From positions 1 through 10,259 of the forward strand of contig CAKRKK010000076.1 of NCBI GenBank assembly GCA_934358235.1: a stretch of DNA of 10,259 nucleotides. The letters are read 5' to 3'. Position numbers and translations under genes: made by a program. The number at the start of each line of letters is the position of its first letter. Position 1 is the stretch's first letter. Of the stretch, positions 1 through 6,053 are shown piece after piece. Source of the stretch: an uncultured Lachnospira sp. (GTDB lineage: Bacteria; Bacillota; Clostridia; Lachnospirales; Lachnospiraceae). The notes beneath the pieces are model-generated. The model saw nothing but the letters and a program-made list of their open reading frames with translations. It was not told where the DNA came from and did not search any database.

Positions 1-156
1 CAGAAGCAAGAACTTAATTCATTTAGAAATATTCCAGATTCGTTTAAAAAGATTGTGATAGTAAACGGAACGAAAAAACCTTGGAGAAATGAAGAAGGCT
101 TTGTAATCATGGGAATGAAGTATTTTTTGCTTAATGCGGATAGTTTAGAGTTATAG
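1..156 (+). CDS. C-terminal end of an AAA-type ATPase with DUF4143 domain (partial)
   Basis: The frame is open from the window edge to a TAG stop and gives 51 residues of a protein that starts outside the window. The pattern IPDSFKKIVIV, then KPWRNEEGF, then a hydrophobic YFLLNADSLEL tail matches the usual end of the ATP-binding proteins with an N-terminal AAA_14-like domain and a C-terminal DUF4143 domain. In that family the tail forms part of a nuclease-like fold. The ATP-binding motifs lie upstream and cannot be seen, so activity cannot be judged. The molecular role of this family is poorly defined. I see no clear stem plus T-run terminator after the stop, and the next gene converges on it. 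The family call rests on a short tail only. Confidence 0.6.
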   Translation, partial: QKQELNSFRNIPDSFKKIVIVNGTKKPWRNEEGFVIMGMKYFLLNADSLEL

Positions 157-225
157 TATGCTTGGACTTGACAGATTTTTTTAATGTTGAAAGCTTCTTG
201 TCCGAAGGGCAATATTGCGGAACTG

Positions 226-287
226 AGAAAAATAAAAACCATCGAAACTACAGAAAGAAAAATAAAAGTCAGACTGTTAAAACTACA
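226..287. repeat. Imperfect direct repeat of an A-rich unit between convergent genes
   Basis: AGAAAAATAAAA occurs at 226-237 and again at 256-267. Each copy is followed by AAACTACA, at 245-252 and 280-287. The second copy runs into the stop codon of the D-lactate dehydrogenase gene. The rest of 157-282 has no convincing gene, promoter or terminator. The low complexity means this could be chance. Confidence 0.3.
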
Positions 288-1263
288 TAACCTCCAGACT
301 ATTGTCACCATTTTCCAAGCCTAGTATTCCCTTTATTGAATTCTCAACCATATCGGACACCGCCTGCTCTGTATAGAATGCCATATGAGGTGAGAGTATT
401 ACATTAGGAAAGCTCTTTAAAATTGCCATATTATCATTGTCAAGCTTCTGCGTTTCCTTATTGAGATAATACAATCCAGTTTCACCCTCAAAAGTATCAA
501 GCGCAGCAAATCCGACCTTTCCACTCTTTAATGATGCTATAAGTGCCTGCGTATCTACTATAGGTCCTCTTGCTGTGTTAACTATTATAACTCCATCTTT
601 CATTTTCTCAAATGCTGTTTCATCAATAAGATGTGTATTCTCAGCATTTCCCGGAACGTGCAATGTTATAATGTCCGAATTTTTCAAAAGTTCATCTAAA
701 CTTACATACTCTGCGTACTTCTTTACTTCTTCATCCTCATAACAGGAATATGCTAATATACGGCATCCAAAGCCAGATAAATGCTTAACAACCGTCTTAC
801 CTATATTACCAGTTCCTATTACACCGACTGTCGATGTTGATAATTCCTTTCCAACTTTTCCTTTTAATGAGTAATCCTGACAATCCGCCTTTTTCATTAT
901 CCAAGGCATATTGCGGCACGCCATAAGCATTAACATAATTGTGTAATTAGCAACACTGTTTGGCGAATATACTACGTGGGCAGCTTTCATACCAATTGAA
1001 TGTGCATACTCAATATCAATATGCTCATAGCCTATGCTTCTCGTTGATATATACTTAACGCCCTCATTGTGAAGTGCATCAAGTATTTCCGGATACATTG
1101 GATTGGTTATAATTGATATCGCATCATATCCTTTCGCCAGTCCGATATTATCCATTGATGGATAATCTGATGTAAAACCATACTCAAATGAATACTGCTC
1201 TGCGAATTTCTCAACATATTTCTTCTCATCATATTCCCTAAGGGCATAAAAAAATACTTTCAT
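283..1263 (-). CDS. D-lactate dehydrogenase (D-isomer 2-hydroxyacid dehydrogenase family, VanH-like)
   Basis: This is a 326-residue cytoplasmic NADH-dependent enzyme expected to reduce pyruvate, or a related 2-oxoacid, to the D-2-hydroxyacid. The substrate-domain signature ISTRSIGYEHID is at about 72-83, and YSPNSVANYT at about 99-108. The Rossmann motif GTGNIG is at 150-155. The catalytic triad of the family is visible as Arg232 (NTARGP), Glu261 (FEGET) and His293 (SPHMAFYTE). Length and motifs fit D-LDH, and the spacing matches the numbering R235/E264/H296 known for Lactobacillus D-LDH with a shift of three. VanH has the same motifs, but no vanA or vanX partner is present, so a fermentative role is more likely. 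An in-frame ATG four codons upstream (at 1275) exists. I chose the ATG at 1263 because GGAG lies six bases before it and the protein then starts MKVFFYA, as in relatives. Confidence 0.88.
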   Translation of the reverse strand: MKVFFYALREYDEKKYVEKFAEQYSFEYGFTSDYPSMDNIGLAKGYDAISIITNPMYPEILDALHNEGVKYISTRSIGYEHIDIEYAHSIGMKAAHVVYSPNSVANYTIMLMLMACRNMPWIMKKADCQDYSLKGKVGKELSTSTVGVIGTGNIGKTVVKHLSGFGCRILAYSCYEDEEVKKYAEYVSLDELLKNSDIITLHVPGNAENTHLIDETAFEKMKDGVIIVNTARGPIVDTQALIASLKSGKVGFAALDTFEGETGLYYLNKETQKLDNDNMAILKSFPNVILSPHMAFYTEQAVSDMVENSIKGILGLENGDNSLEVM

Positions 1264-1265
1264 AA

Positions 1266-1405
1266 TAGTCTCCATTCTTGCGCTGCTTCTTTGCGCATCT
1301 CAAGTTTGTGCGAAGCACAAATCTTGCGTGTGAAAAATCTTACTTTTCACACTAGTCTCCATTTCTGCGTGTTTTTACGCATATCGAGTCTGTGTCAGGT
1401 GTGCA
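1266..1405 (-). repeat. Duplicated leader with stem-loops upstream of the D-lactate dehydrogenase
   Basis: TAGTCTCCAT occurs at 1266-1275, over the dehydrogenase ribosome binding site, and again 87 bases away at 1353-1362. Both copies are followed by similar TGCG...CGCAT...AGT-TGTG text, so the leader looks like an imperfect tandem duplication. Between the copies are two perfect stem-loops. One is TTTGTGC/GCACAAA (1305-1311 with 1315-1321, three-base loop). The other is GTGTGAAAA/TTTTCACAC (1328-1336 with 1344-1352, seven-base loop). Both would form in the 5' untranslated RNA of the dehydrogenase, so they could affect its stability or translation, or be a dispersed palindromic repeat of this genome. 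Confidence 0.55.
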
Positions 1406-1424
1406 CATATTTTTATTGTAAGTA

Positions 1425-1453
1425 AGTATAGCACCCGTCATTATGAAATGCAC
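1425..1453 (-). promoter_or_regulatory. Likely promoter of the D-lactate dehydrogenase gene
   Basis: Read on the minus strand there is an extended -10, TGCTATACT, with the hexamer at 1425-1430. A weak -35 (GTGCAT, 1448-1453) lies 17 bases upstream of it. Transcription would start near 1418 and give a leader of about 155 bases carrying the duplicated stem-loops. The -35 overlaps the remnant of the MarR gene on the other strand. Confidence 0.4.
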
Positions 1454-1618
1454 TATATTGAAGATAAAAATATAAAAAAAGCTAATCTTGTTTCTGTCAA
1501 TGTTGACAGGCTCGTGTGCGATGGTTATATCATACGAAAAGAAATCAAAGGTGACAGAAGAAAAACACAGCTCATATGCACACCTGCGGCAGAGGAAATA
1601 CTTAAAATGGACTTATAA
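1448..1618 (+). pseudogene. Fragment of a MarR-family transcriptional regulator
   Basis: From the ATG at 1448 the frame reads MHYIEDKNIKKANLVSV, then NVDRLVCDGYIIRKEI, KGDRRKTQL and TPAAEEILKMDL before a TAA stop. This is the recognition helix and wing of a MarR-type winged helix (DRLV..GYI.R....DRR...L..TP....I). The frame is also open upstream of 1448 without a start or ribosome binding site. The dimerisation helices before the recognition helix and the roughly 40 residues usually found after the wing are missing. About 56 residues remain of a protein that is normally near 145. It most likely survives as a deletion remnant, and the transporter frame begins within its stop codon (TAATG). Confidence 0.6.
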
Positions 1619-2157
1619 TGATGGTAAGCGTGCTGGTATTTACTGTTGTGGGGAGTCTTGCTGCCAAGCTGGTCCCCTCTGCGACAATGGGCGGATTTTC
1701 TGTGTTTATGACGTTTCTTCTGGGAATCAAGTTTATAGTACGACCGGTTATGACTACCAGAGAAGCAATGATGTCCGTATCGCGCAGAAAAAGAGCGATA
1801 CAGTCTGTTTTATGCGGTATGATTATCGGCTTTATATGTGGCTTCATCGGTGCCGGCGGCGGTATAATGATGTTACTTATTCTTACCTCTGTACTTGGAT
1901 ATGAACTTAAAACTGCTGTCGGAACAAGCGTATTTATTATGACATTTACTGCTCTTACAGGTGCTGTGTCACAATTTGCGATTGGCGGAATTCCTGATAT
2001 AACTGTATGGATATTATGTATCGTATTTGCATTTATATGGGCAAGAATTGCCGCTGTATTCGCGAACAAAGCAACTCCGAAGACACTGAACCGCGCAACT
2101 GGCATTATCCTTGTCATACTGGGCATAGTGGTTATGCTTTTCTCCTACATAAAATAG
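1618..2157 (+). CDS. TauE/SafE (TSUP) family membrane transporter, N-terminally truncated
   Basis: This encodes 179 residues, against about 250 for the family. The second-half repeat is complete: GFICGFIGAGGGIMM at about 71-85 (the glycine-rich TSUP signature), LKTAVGTSVFIMTFTALTGA at 97-116, then three more hydrophobic segments to the end. Residues 2-45 look like the later part of the first half (VVGSLAAKLVPS, FLLGIKFIVRP), but the first GxxxGxGGG repeat is absent. No ribosome binding site precedes the ATG pair at 1618 and 1621, and an in-frame stop lies just upstream at 1603. TSUP proteins are thought to move organosulfur or sulfite-like anions across the membrane. The missing half makes this copy probably non-functional. 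The frame itself is clean, so the loss may be recent or the product may still be made by coupling to the MarR remnant. Confidence 0.65.
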   Translation: MMVSVLVFTVVGSLAAKLVPSATMGGFSVFMTFLLGIKFIVRPVMTTREAMMSVSRRKRAIQSVLCGMIIGFICGFIGAGGGIMMLLILTSVLGYELKTAVGTSVFIMTFTALTGAVSQFAIGGIPDITVWILCIVFAFIWARIAAVFANKATPKTLNRATGIILVILGIVVMLFSYIK

Positions 2158-2249
2158 TGAACAGCCTATTCTTTTAGGTATCCTACTGGTATTCCTATCG
2201 ATAAAATCTGTAAGTTGTATTTGCTCATTTATAGTATAATAATTAATGG

Positions 2250-3833
2250 TTATACATTTGTCATAGCCTGTTTCCTATACTGCTTATTCTCATACATAGC
2301 AGCATCTGCCTGCTCTAATAACGCATCTACATCCTTATCTTTATCATCTGTCCACGCATATCCTATGGCGGCAGATATATCTATATCACTTTGGCTGTCG
2401 TCCTTTTCTATTTCACTACGGATAGCTGTTGCACACATACTTACCTCAGCCTCCGTAACATTTATAAGACTTACAACAAATTCATCACCACCTATACGAT
2501 AACTTCTTCCTCTGCCATTAACTCCAGTTCTTATACATTTGGCTATCTCCGTAAGAAGAATATCACCTTTCTGGTGTCCATAATTATCATTTATCTTTTT
2601 AAGATTATTAGCATCTATCATAATATAAGCAGCCGCACCAGCATAATTCCTCATAGACTTCTGCTCTTCAAGAAATGCTGCCCTGTTTCCAAGACCTGTC
2701 ATCATATCTTTATATGCCATTCTTGTATATACTTCAACATTAGCATTTTCTTTTATCTGCTCATACAAAGCTATACAGGCAGCATAAGCAAGACAGAATA
2801 CAAATATAAGTAATCCCATCATATATGTAAACAAATATCTTCTTGCATCACCCTTGTAATAAAATATAAACGCTATGATACTGCATATACTGAAAGCGAT
2901 ATATCCATGCATTACTCTTAAAAGCTTTGAATTACTGTGTTTTTTAATTGACTCAATACAACATTTTAATATAAGTACAATAGACACTGCCATAACTGTG
3001 TGTTCTGCCATAATAACAACAATAACTGGAAACAGACCTGTTATATAGTTGACTGCATACAGAATAAATACACCTATAAATATATTCTGCAATATTCCAA
3101 ACATTTTGTCTTTTCCTGTTATCATTCTCTTTGTAAACTCAATAAGTGCTACTGGCAGACTATAAAATGCTGAAAATGACACCAGTTCTACCAATCCGGT
3201 TCTTTGCGTAAATAAAAGAAGCAGTTCCGAGTCCGTAACAACCCATAAACCAGCTATAAGTATGTATACCCCAAGACTTATAAGTGTACTGCTCACATTC
3301 TTCTTCCACAGTGACCTCATATATATTCCAACGATTATACTTATAACACCAAGAAGTGCTACTGCAACTGTAAATATAAATATATGCATATTTCTTTTTA
3401 TAAGAAATACGTGCATACCAATCCTGTCACCAACATAAAACGATGCCTGCTTGACCAGTTCTGTTGATGACTTTTCCACACCTGCGAATTCTATACTTAC
3501 TACTGAACAGGGTGGAATATCTATAAGACGTATCGCTCCACCATCTCCGCTGGCACTATCATACGCCAGCTTTCCGTCAGCCTTTATATAATATTCCTTC
3601 CAATGACTCCGCAACATTAAAATGTTGTCTGTATTCGTTATATTATCTATATTAAATTCACCGATGACCTTATACTTTAAGCCATCACTCTCTACACTCC
3701 ACGTAATATCCGGCGTTATAACATTTTCTGTAAAAATATCCTGAAAATGTATATCTGAACTTAAGCTGATATGAAGTACAATAATAATCAATAATAAACT
3801 TATACTTAACAGAATCAATCTTAGCTTCTTCAT
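2250..3833 (-). CDS. Membrane-bound diguanylate cyclase (GGDEF domain, 7TM sensor-like N-terminus)
   Basis: This encodes 527 residues expected to make c-di-GMP from two GTP at the inner face of the membrane. A signal anchor spans residues 5-23. An extracytoplasmic domain of about 120 residues (25-148) follows, rich in predicted beta strands. Seven hydrophobic segments lie at about 150-171, 181-200, 215-232, 247-266, 270-289, 308-326 and 332-355, an arrangement like the 7TMR-DISM sensors. The GGDEF domain starts at DMMTGLGNR (376-384), has IDANNLKKINDNYGH (406-420) with metal-binding Asp407, and carries an intact GGDEF at 448-452. The RxxD inhibitory site expected nine to six residues before GGDEF is absent (NGRG instead), so product inhibition is probably lacking. 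The start is supported by AGAGGT about seven bases upstream. No clear terminator follows. The ligand of the sensor part is unknown. Confidence 0.88.
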   Translation of the reverse strand: MKKLRLILLSISLLLIIIVLHISLSSDIHFQDIFTENVITPDITWSVESDGLKYKVIGEFNIDNITNTDNILMLRSHWKEYYIKADGKLAYDSASGDGGAIRLIDIPPCSVVSIEFAGVEKSSTELVKQASFYVGDRIGMHVFLIKRNMHIFIFTVAVALLGVISIIVGIYMRSLWKKNVSSTLISLGVYILIAGLWVVTDSELLLLFTQRTGLVELVSFSAFYSLPVALIEFTKRMITGKDKMFGILQNIFIGVFILYAVNYITGLFPVIVVIMAEHTVMAVSIVLILKCCIESIKKHSNSKLLRVMHGYIAFSICSIIAFIFYYKGDARRYLFTYMMGLLIFVFCLAYAACIALYEQIKENANVEVYTRMAYKDMMTGLGNRAAFLEEQKSMRNYAGAAAYIMIDANNLKKINDNYGHQKGDILLTEIAKCIRTGVNGRGRSYRIGGDEFVVSLINVTEAEVSMCATAIRSEIEKDDSQSDIDISAAIGYAWTDDKDKDVDALLEQADAAMYENKQYRKQAMTNV

Positions 3834-3867
3834 CTTTATAACCTCTGTTCTTAATTATATTAATAGA

Positions 3868-3907
3868 ATTATAGCGTTATATTAATACTTTAACAGGATT
3901 GTTTCAA
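3868..3907 (-). promoter_or_regulatory. Probable promoter region of the diguanylate cyclase gene
   Basis: On the minus strand TTGAAA (3902-3907) is followed after 17 bases by TAATAT (3879-3884). A perfect TATAAT (3868-3873) lies a little further on. Either could serve as the -10. AT-rich sequence makes chance matches common, so only the general location is claimed. A terminator between this gene and the upstream DUF2798 gene supports separate transcription. Confidence 0.4.
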
Positions 3908-4075
3908 GTTTTTTAGTCTTATTCATACTATTGTAATTATTATTAACTATAAAAATCAACTTACATCTCTAGCAACTTCTGCATTTAATAAATAAATGAC
4001 ACTATGTAGTAAATATTAATATATTTTAACAACCAGAACTATAGTTTTATAAAATAATATAAAATTAAAACATAC

Positions 4076-4114
4076 AAAAACACAGCGTATAACAATCTGT
4101 CTAATACGCTGTGT
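4076..4114 (-). terminator. Intrinsic terminator of the DUF2798 gene
   Basis: ACACAGCGTAT (4080-4090) and ATACGCTGTGT (4104-4114) form a perfect 11-base stem with a 13-base loop. On the minus strand the stem is followed directly by a run of T (plus-strand A at 4076-4080). It lies about 35 bases beyond the stop of the DUF2798 gene and would stop transcription before the cyclase gene. Confidence 0.85.
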
Positions 4115-4149
4115 CTACATAATATTTATATTAAATTGTTAATTAATTC

Positions 4150-4629
4150 CTAAGCTACTTCTGTCTCTTCCTGTGTGCTGCCTTTTCTTACAAATATAGC
4201 TCTGAATATAAGTCTTACAAATGGTCCACAGTAAAACATCTGATAAAGTATTGCCATAGGGAAATTCATAGCCCATGTTTTAACCCACATACCAAAAGAT
4301 GGTTCCTTAAAAAGTATTGTTGCAACAAGACTCATAACAGGACACATGATACAGCATATACATATTGATATTGCATATGTGATAAACTGTGGTCTGTCTG
4401 TTGGCTTCATAACAGTAAATGCCAGCAGCCCTGCCAGTCTTCCAACTATAAAGAACTCAAGAATGAAAGCAACTGGCACCATTATTGGTAACTCGTGTAA
4501 TGCTGCAATAAAAGTTGTTCCATCAACTATTCCTGTGTTAAGAGCTATATTATAAACAACCATCCCGTAAACCATAATAGTTGCCATAATAATTGTGAAT
4601 ATTACTTCCTGAAATTTGTTTTTTGGCAT
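4150..4629 (-). CDS. DUF2798 family four-helix membrane protein
   Basis: This encodes 159 residues with four hydrophobic segments at about 8-30, 47-70, 82-106 and 117-140, and a short charged cytoplasmic tail. The protein reads as two related halves. MATIMVYGMVVYNIAL near the start and CPVMSLVATILF (96-107) share the PxM/xxM pattern of the first DUF2798 helix. Each is followed by a helix of the AxPIAF/FPMAI type (LPIMVPVAFILEF at 47-59, WAMNFPMAILYQ at 119-130) and a polar turn before a basic or VR stretch. DUF2798 proteins have no known biochemical role; small-molecule transport has been suggested only from shape. It has a strong AAGGAGGA seven bases before the ATG, its own promoter, and a perfect terminator, so it is a single-gene unit. 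The ribosome binding site sits inside a large hairpin. Confidence 0.75.
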   Translation of the reverse strand: MPKNKFQEVIFTIIMATIMVYGMVVYNIALNTGIVDGTTFIAALHELPIMVPVAFILEFFIVGRLAGLLAFTVMKPTDRPQFITYAISICICCIMCPVMSLVATILFKEPSFGMWVKTWAMNFPMAILYQMFYCGPFVRLIFRAIFVRKGSTQEETEVA

Positions 4630-4691
4630 AAAAAAATCCTCCTTAATGATAACTTAACTCAATGTGTTGTTCGTTATCATCCAGGAGGATG
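4630..4691 (-). promoter_or_regulatory. Leader hairpin that can bury the DUF2798 ribosome binding site
   Basis: Arms at 4636-4653 and 4673-4690 form an 18-base inverted repeat around a 19-base loop. In the minus-strand RNA 17 of 18 positions can pair (16 Watson-Crick, one G-U, one G-A mismatch). The 3' arm ends in AAGGAGGAU, the ribosome binding site itself, paired to AUCCUCC in the 5' arm, and six U follow before the AUG. It can therefore hide the site, and it also looks like a terminator. A competing small hairpin CAUCC-UCCU-GGAUG (4678-4691) would tie up the 5' arm and free the ribosome binding site. This layout suggests control at initiation or by attenuation; the signal is unknown. Confidence 0.65.
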
Positions 4692-4725
4692 TTTCGTTTC
4701 CAATAAAACCATTTAAAGCCTGCAT

Positions 4726-4755
4726 ATTCTATCATACATAAAGCTATACAGTCAA
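4726..4755 (-). promoter_or_regulatory. Promoter of the DUF2798 gene
   Basis: On the minus strand TTGACT (4750-4755) is followed after 18 bases by TAGAAT (4726-4731), with a TG one base before the -10 (TGATAGAAT). Transcription would start near 4719 and give a leader of about 90 bases that contains the ribosome-site hairpin. Confidence 0.6.
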
Positions 4756-4833
4756 GTGTTTTTACTCTATTGTAATATTGTACTATTGTGATAATACGTA
4801 ATAATGTATTTTTACTCTATCGTAATAATGTCC
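4756..4833. repeat. 50-base-period duplication of the BMP gene 3' end
   Basis: TTTACTCTAT occurs at 4761-4770 and again exactly 50 bases on at 4811-4820. The flanking bases also match with few differences (4756-4781 against 4806-4831). The right-hand copy is the end of the BMP gene, encoding ITIE and a stop; the left-hand copy also spells ITIE-stop on the same strand but is out of frame with the gene. It looks like an old tandem duplication of the gene end. Confidence 0.6.
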
Positions 4834-6053
4834 TTTAATATATAGTTAAACGATGGTGCTGAGCTGTCTTTATTTTCCACAAAGCCCTCATTAAGGTCTA
4901 TGATATCATTGGGATTGTCAGTATTTACGCCTGTGTAATCACCCTTAAACACAGTAAGCCTACCCTTCTTAAACTGCTCGATAACATCAGCTACCATTTT
5001 CTTAGTGCCATCTGCAACAACAATATCATTAAACTCAAGCATTGAAACCCAGTCTTCATCAAAGCCGGCTCCCACATCATTACCATGTATATTACCTCTG
5101 ATATTCTTCTCAATCACCTTTCCATTAAGAACCGCATCGACGGCTGCCTTCATATATGGCTTCCAGTTAATCTTACAGCCCGTAAGATATGTAGTTGGTG
5201 CTACCTCAAACATACTCTGGTTATAGCTCACATTAAAAACGGGCACATCTGAGGCTGTTTCCTCACAGGCAGTCGCTGGTCCTGCTGTATCAGAATGCTG
5301 TGATATAATAATACATTTCTCATTTATGAGTTCTCTTGCATACTTCTTTTCAGTACGATAATCATTCCACTTATATGTATACTTTACTGTCATGGTAGTA
5401 TTCTCCACAACCGACCTTGCTCCAAGCAAAAAAGCTGTATATCCTGATATAACCTCCGCATTAGGATACGCCGCAACATATCCTATCTTAGCTTCATTTT
5501 CTGTTATTATTCCTGCTGATATAAGCTCCTTCAGCTTTATGCCTGCTGCAACTCCTGCTGCATATCTTCCTTCATATATGGCACCCATAAATGTATGATA
5601 ATTAGCATAGTATGGCTCCTCGTTAGCATTAGAGCAGGTTGCCATGCAAAACTGTATATCAGGATACCTGCCTGCCAGCTCCTTAGTTGTTTCACCATAG
5701 TTATAGCTTGTAGAAAATATCAGATTGCAGCCTGCATTTACAAGTCTTTCAAGATATTCTCTTTCCGTTCCCTCGGCAACATTATACATATGCATAATCT
5801 GTACCTTATCACCATACTCTTCCTTAATGTCGGCAAGCGCCTCTATGAAATTGTCTGTATATGCAGTACTTGCATCACCTACATATATTATCCCTACCTT
5901 GATGCTCTTGTCTTCATCTTTTCTTGAATAAACCATGCAGGCACCTATGATGATGCTTAATACAACACAGGTTATAAGAGTTATGATACACTCCCTGTTT
6001 ACTATATATGACAGCATCCTACCAGATATTTTCTTAATATTACTTATCTTCAT
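4812..6053 (-). CDS. Membrane-anchored BMP-family substrate-binding protein
   Basis: This encodes 413 residues. A basic N-terminal stretch of about 20 residues is followed by a hydrophobic segment (22-42) containing IIGAC. Cys39 could be a lipidation site, though it lies later than usual, so a plain signal anchor is the alternative. The extracytoplasmic part has the BMP/PnrA-Med fold marks: IKVGIIYVGD (51-60), GAIYEGRYAAGVAAG (157-171), IGYVAAYPNAEVISGYTAF (190-208) and SQHSDTAG (251-258). The WKPYMKAAVDAVLNGK stretch is at 297-312. BMP proteins bind nucleosides or similar ligands, usually for ABC transporters; none is present here. The ATG at 6053 lies inside the last codons of the HD-GYP gene (14-base overlap), with GGTG and AGGG upstream as a ribosome binding site. 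A TTG at 6083 would add ten residues but has no good site. Tight coupling suggests it serves the HD-GYP receptor. Confidence 0.82.
   Translation of the reverse strand: MKISNIKKISGRMLSYIVNRECIITLITCVVLSIIIGACMVYSRKDEDKSIKVGIIYVGDASTAYTDNFIEALADIKEEYGDKVQIMHMYNVAEGTEREYLERLVNAGCNLIFSTSYNYGETTKELAGRYPDIQFCMATCSNANEEPYYANYHTFMGAIYEGRYAAGVAAGIKLKELISAGIITENEAKIGYVAAYPNAEVISGYTAFLLGARSVVENTTMTVKYTYKWNDYRTEKKYARELINEKCIIISQHSDTAGPATACEETASDVPVFNVSYNQSMFEVAPTTYLTGCKINWKPYMKAAVDAVLNGKVIEKNIRGNIHGNDVGAGFDEDWVSMLEFNDIVVADGTKKMVADVIEQFKKGRLTVFKGDYTGVNTDNPNDIIDLNEGFVENKDSSAPSFNYILKDIITIE

Larger units (their letters stand above)
3834..4149. other. Intergenic region between two minus-strand genes
   Basis: This 316-base gap is very AT-rich. 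The left end holds the ribosome binding site and probable promoter of the diguanylate cyclase, and the right end holds the terminator of the DUF2798 gene. In the middle (about 3910-4070) I find no ORF with a ribosome binding site, no RNA gene and no strong repeat. Confidence 0.6.

Noticed and set aside
283..1263. VanH of a vancomycin-resistance cluster
   Set aside because: The sequence is VanH-like in its motifs, but no D-Ala-D-Lac ligase or VanX gene is nearby and fermentative D-lactate dehydrogenases share these motifs.
1264..1275. Upstream ATG of the D-lactate dehydrogenase
   Set aside because: It lies on top of the GGAG that serves the ATG at 1263 and has no ribosome binding site of its own.
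1328..1352. Rex (redox regulator) operator upstream of the lactate dehydrogenase
   Set aside because: The half-sites resemble TGTGA/TCACA but are far too widely spaced for a Rex site; a plain stem-loop in the leader fits better.
1488..1904. Plus-strand frame of 138 codons over the MarR fragment and transporter
   Set aside because: It is read one frame off the MarR and TSUP frames. Its product has no family pattern, while the other two frames give recognisable domains.
1602..2126. Long minus-strand frame of 174 codons opposite the TauE/SafE gene
   Set aside because: It is the antisense of the TSUP coding frame, which has clear family motifs; the antisense product is low in recognisable motifs and has no ribosome binding site.
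2234..2255. GTATAA/TTATAC inverted repeat as a terminator of the cyclase or transporter gene
   Set aside because: The stem has only six AT-rich pairs, it overlaps the cyclase stop codon, and no T-run follows on either strand.
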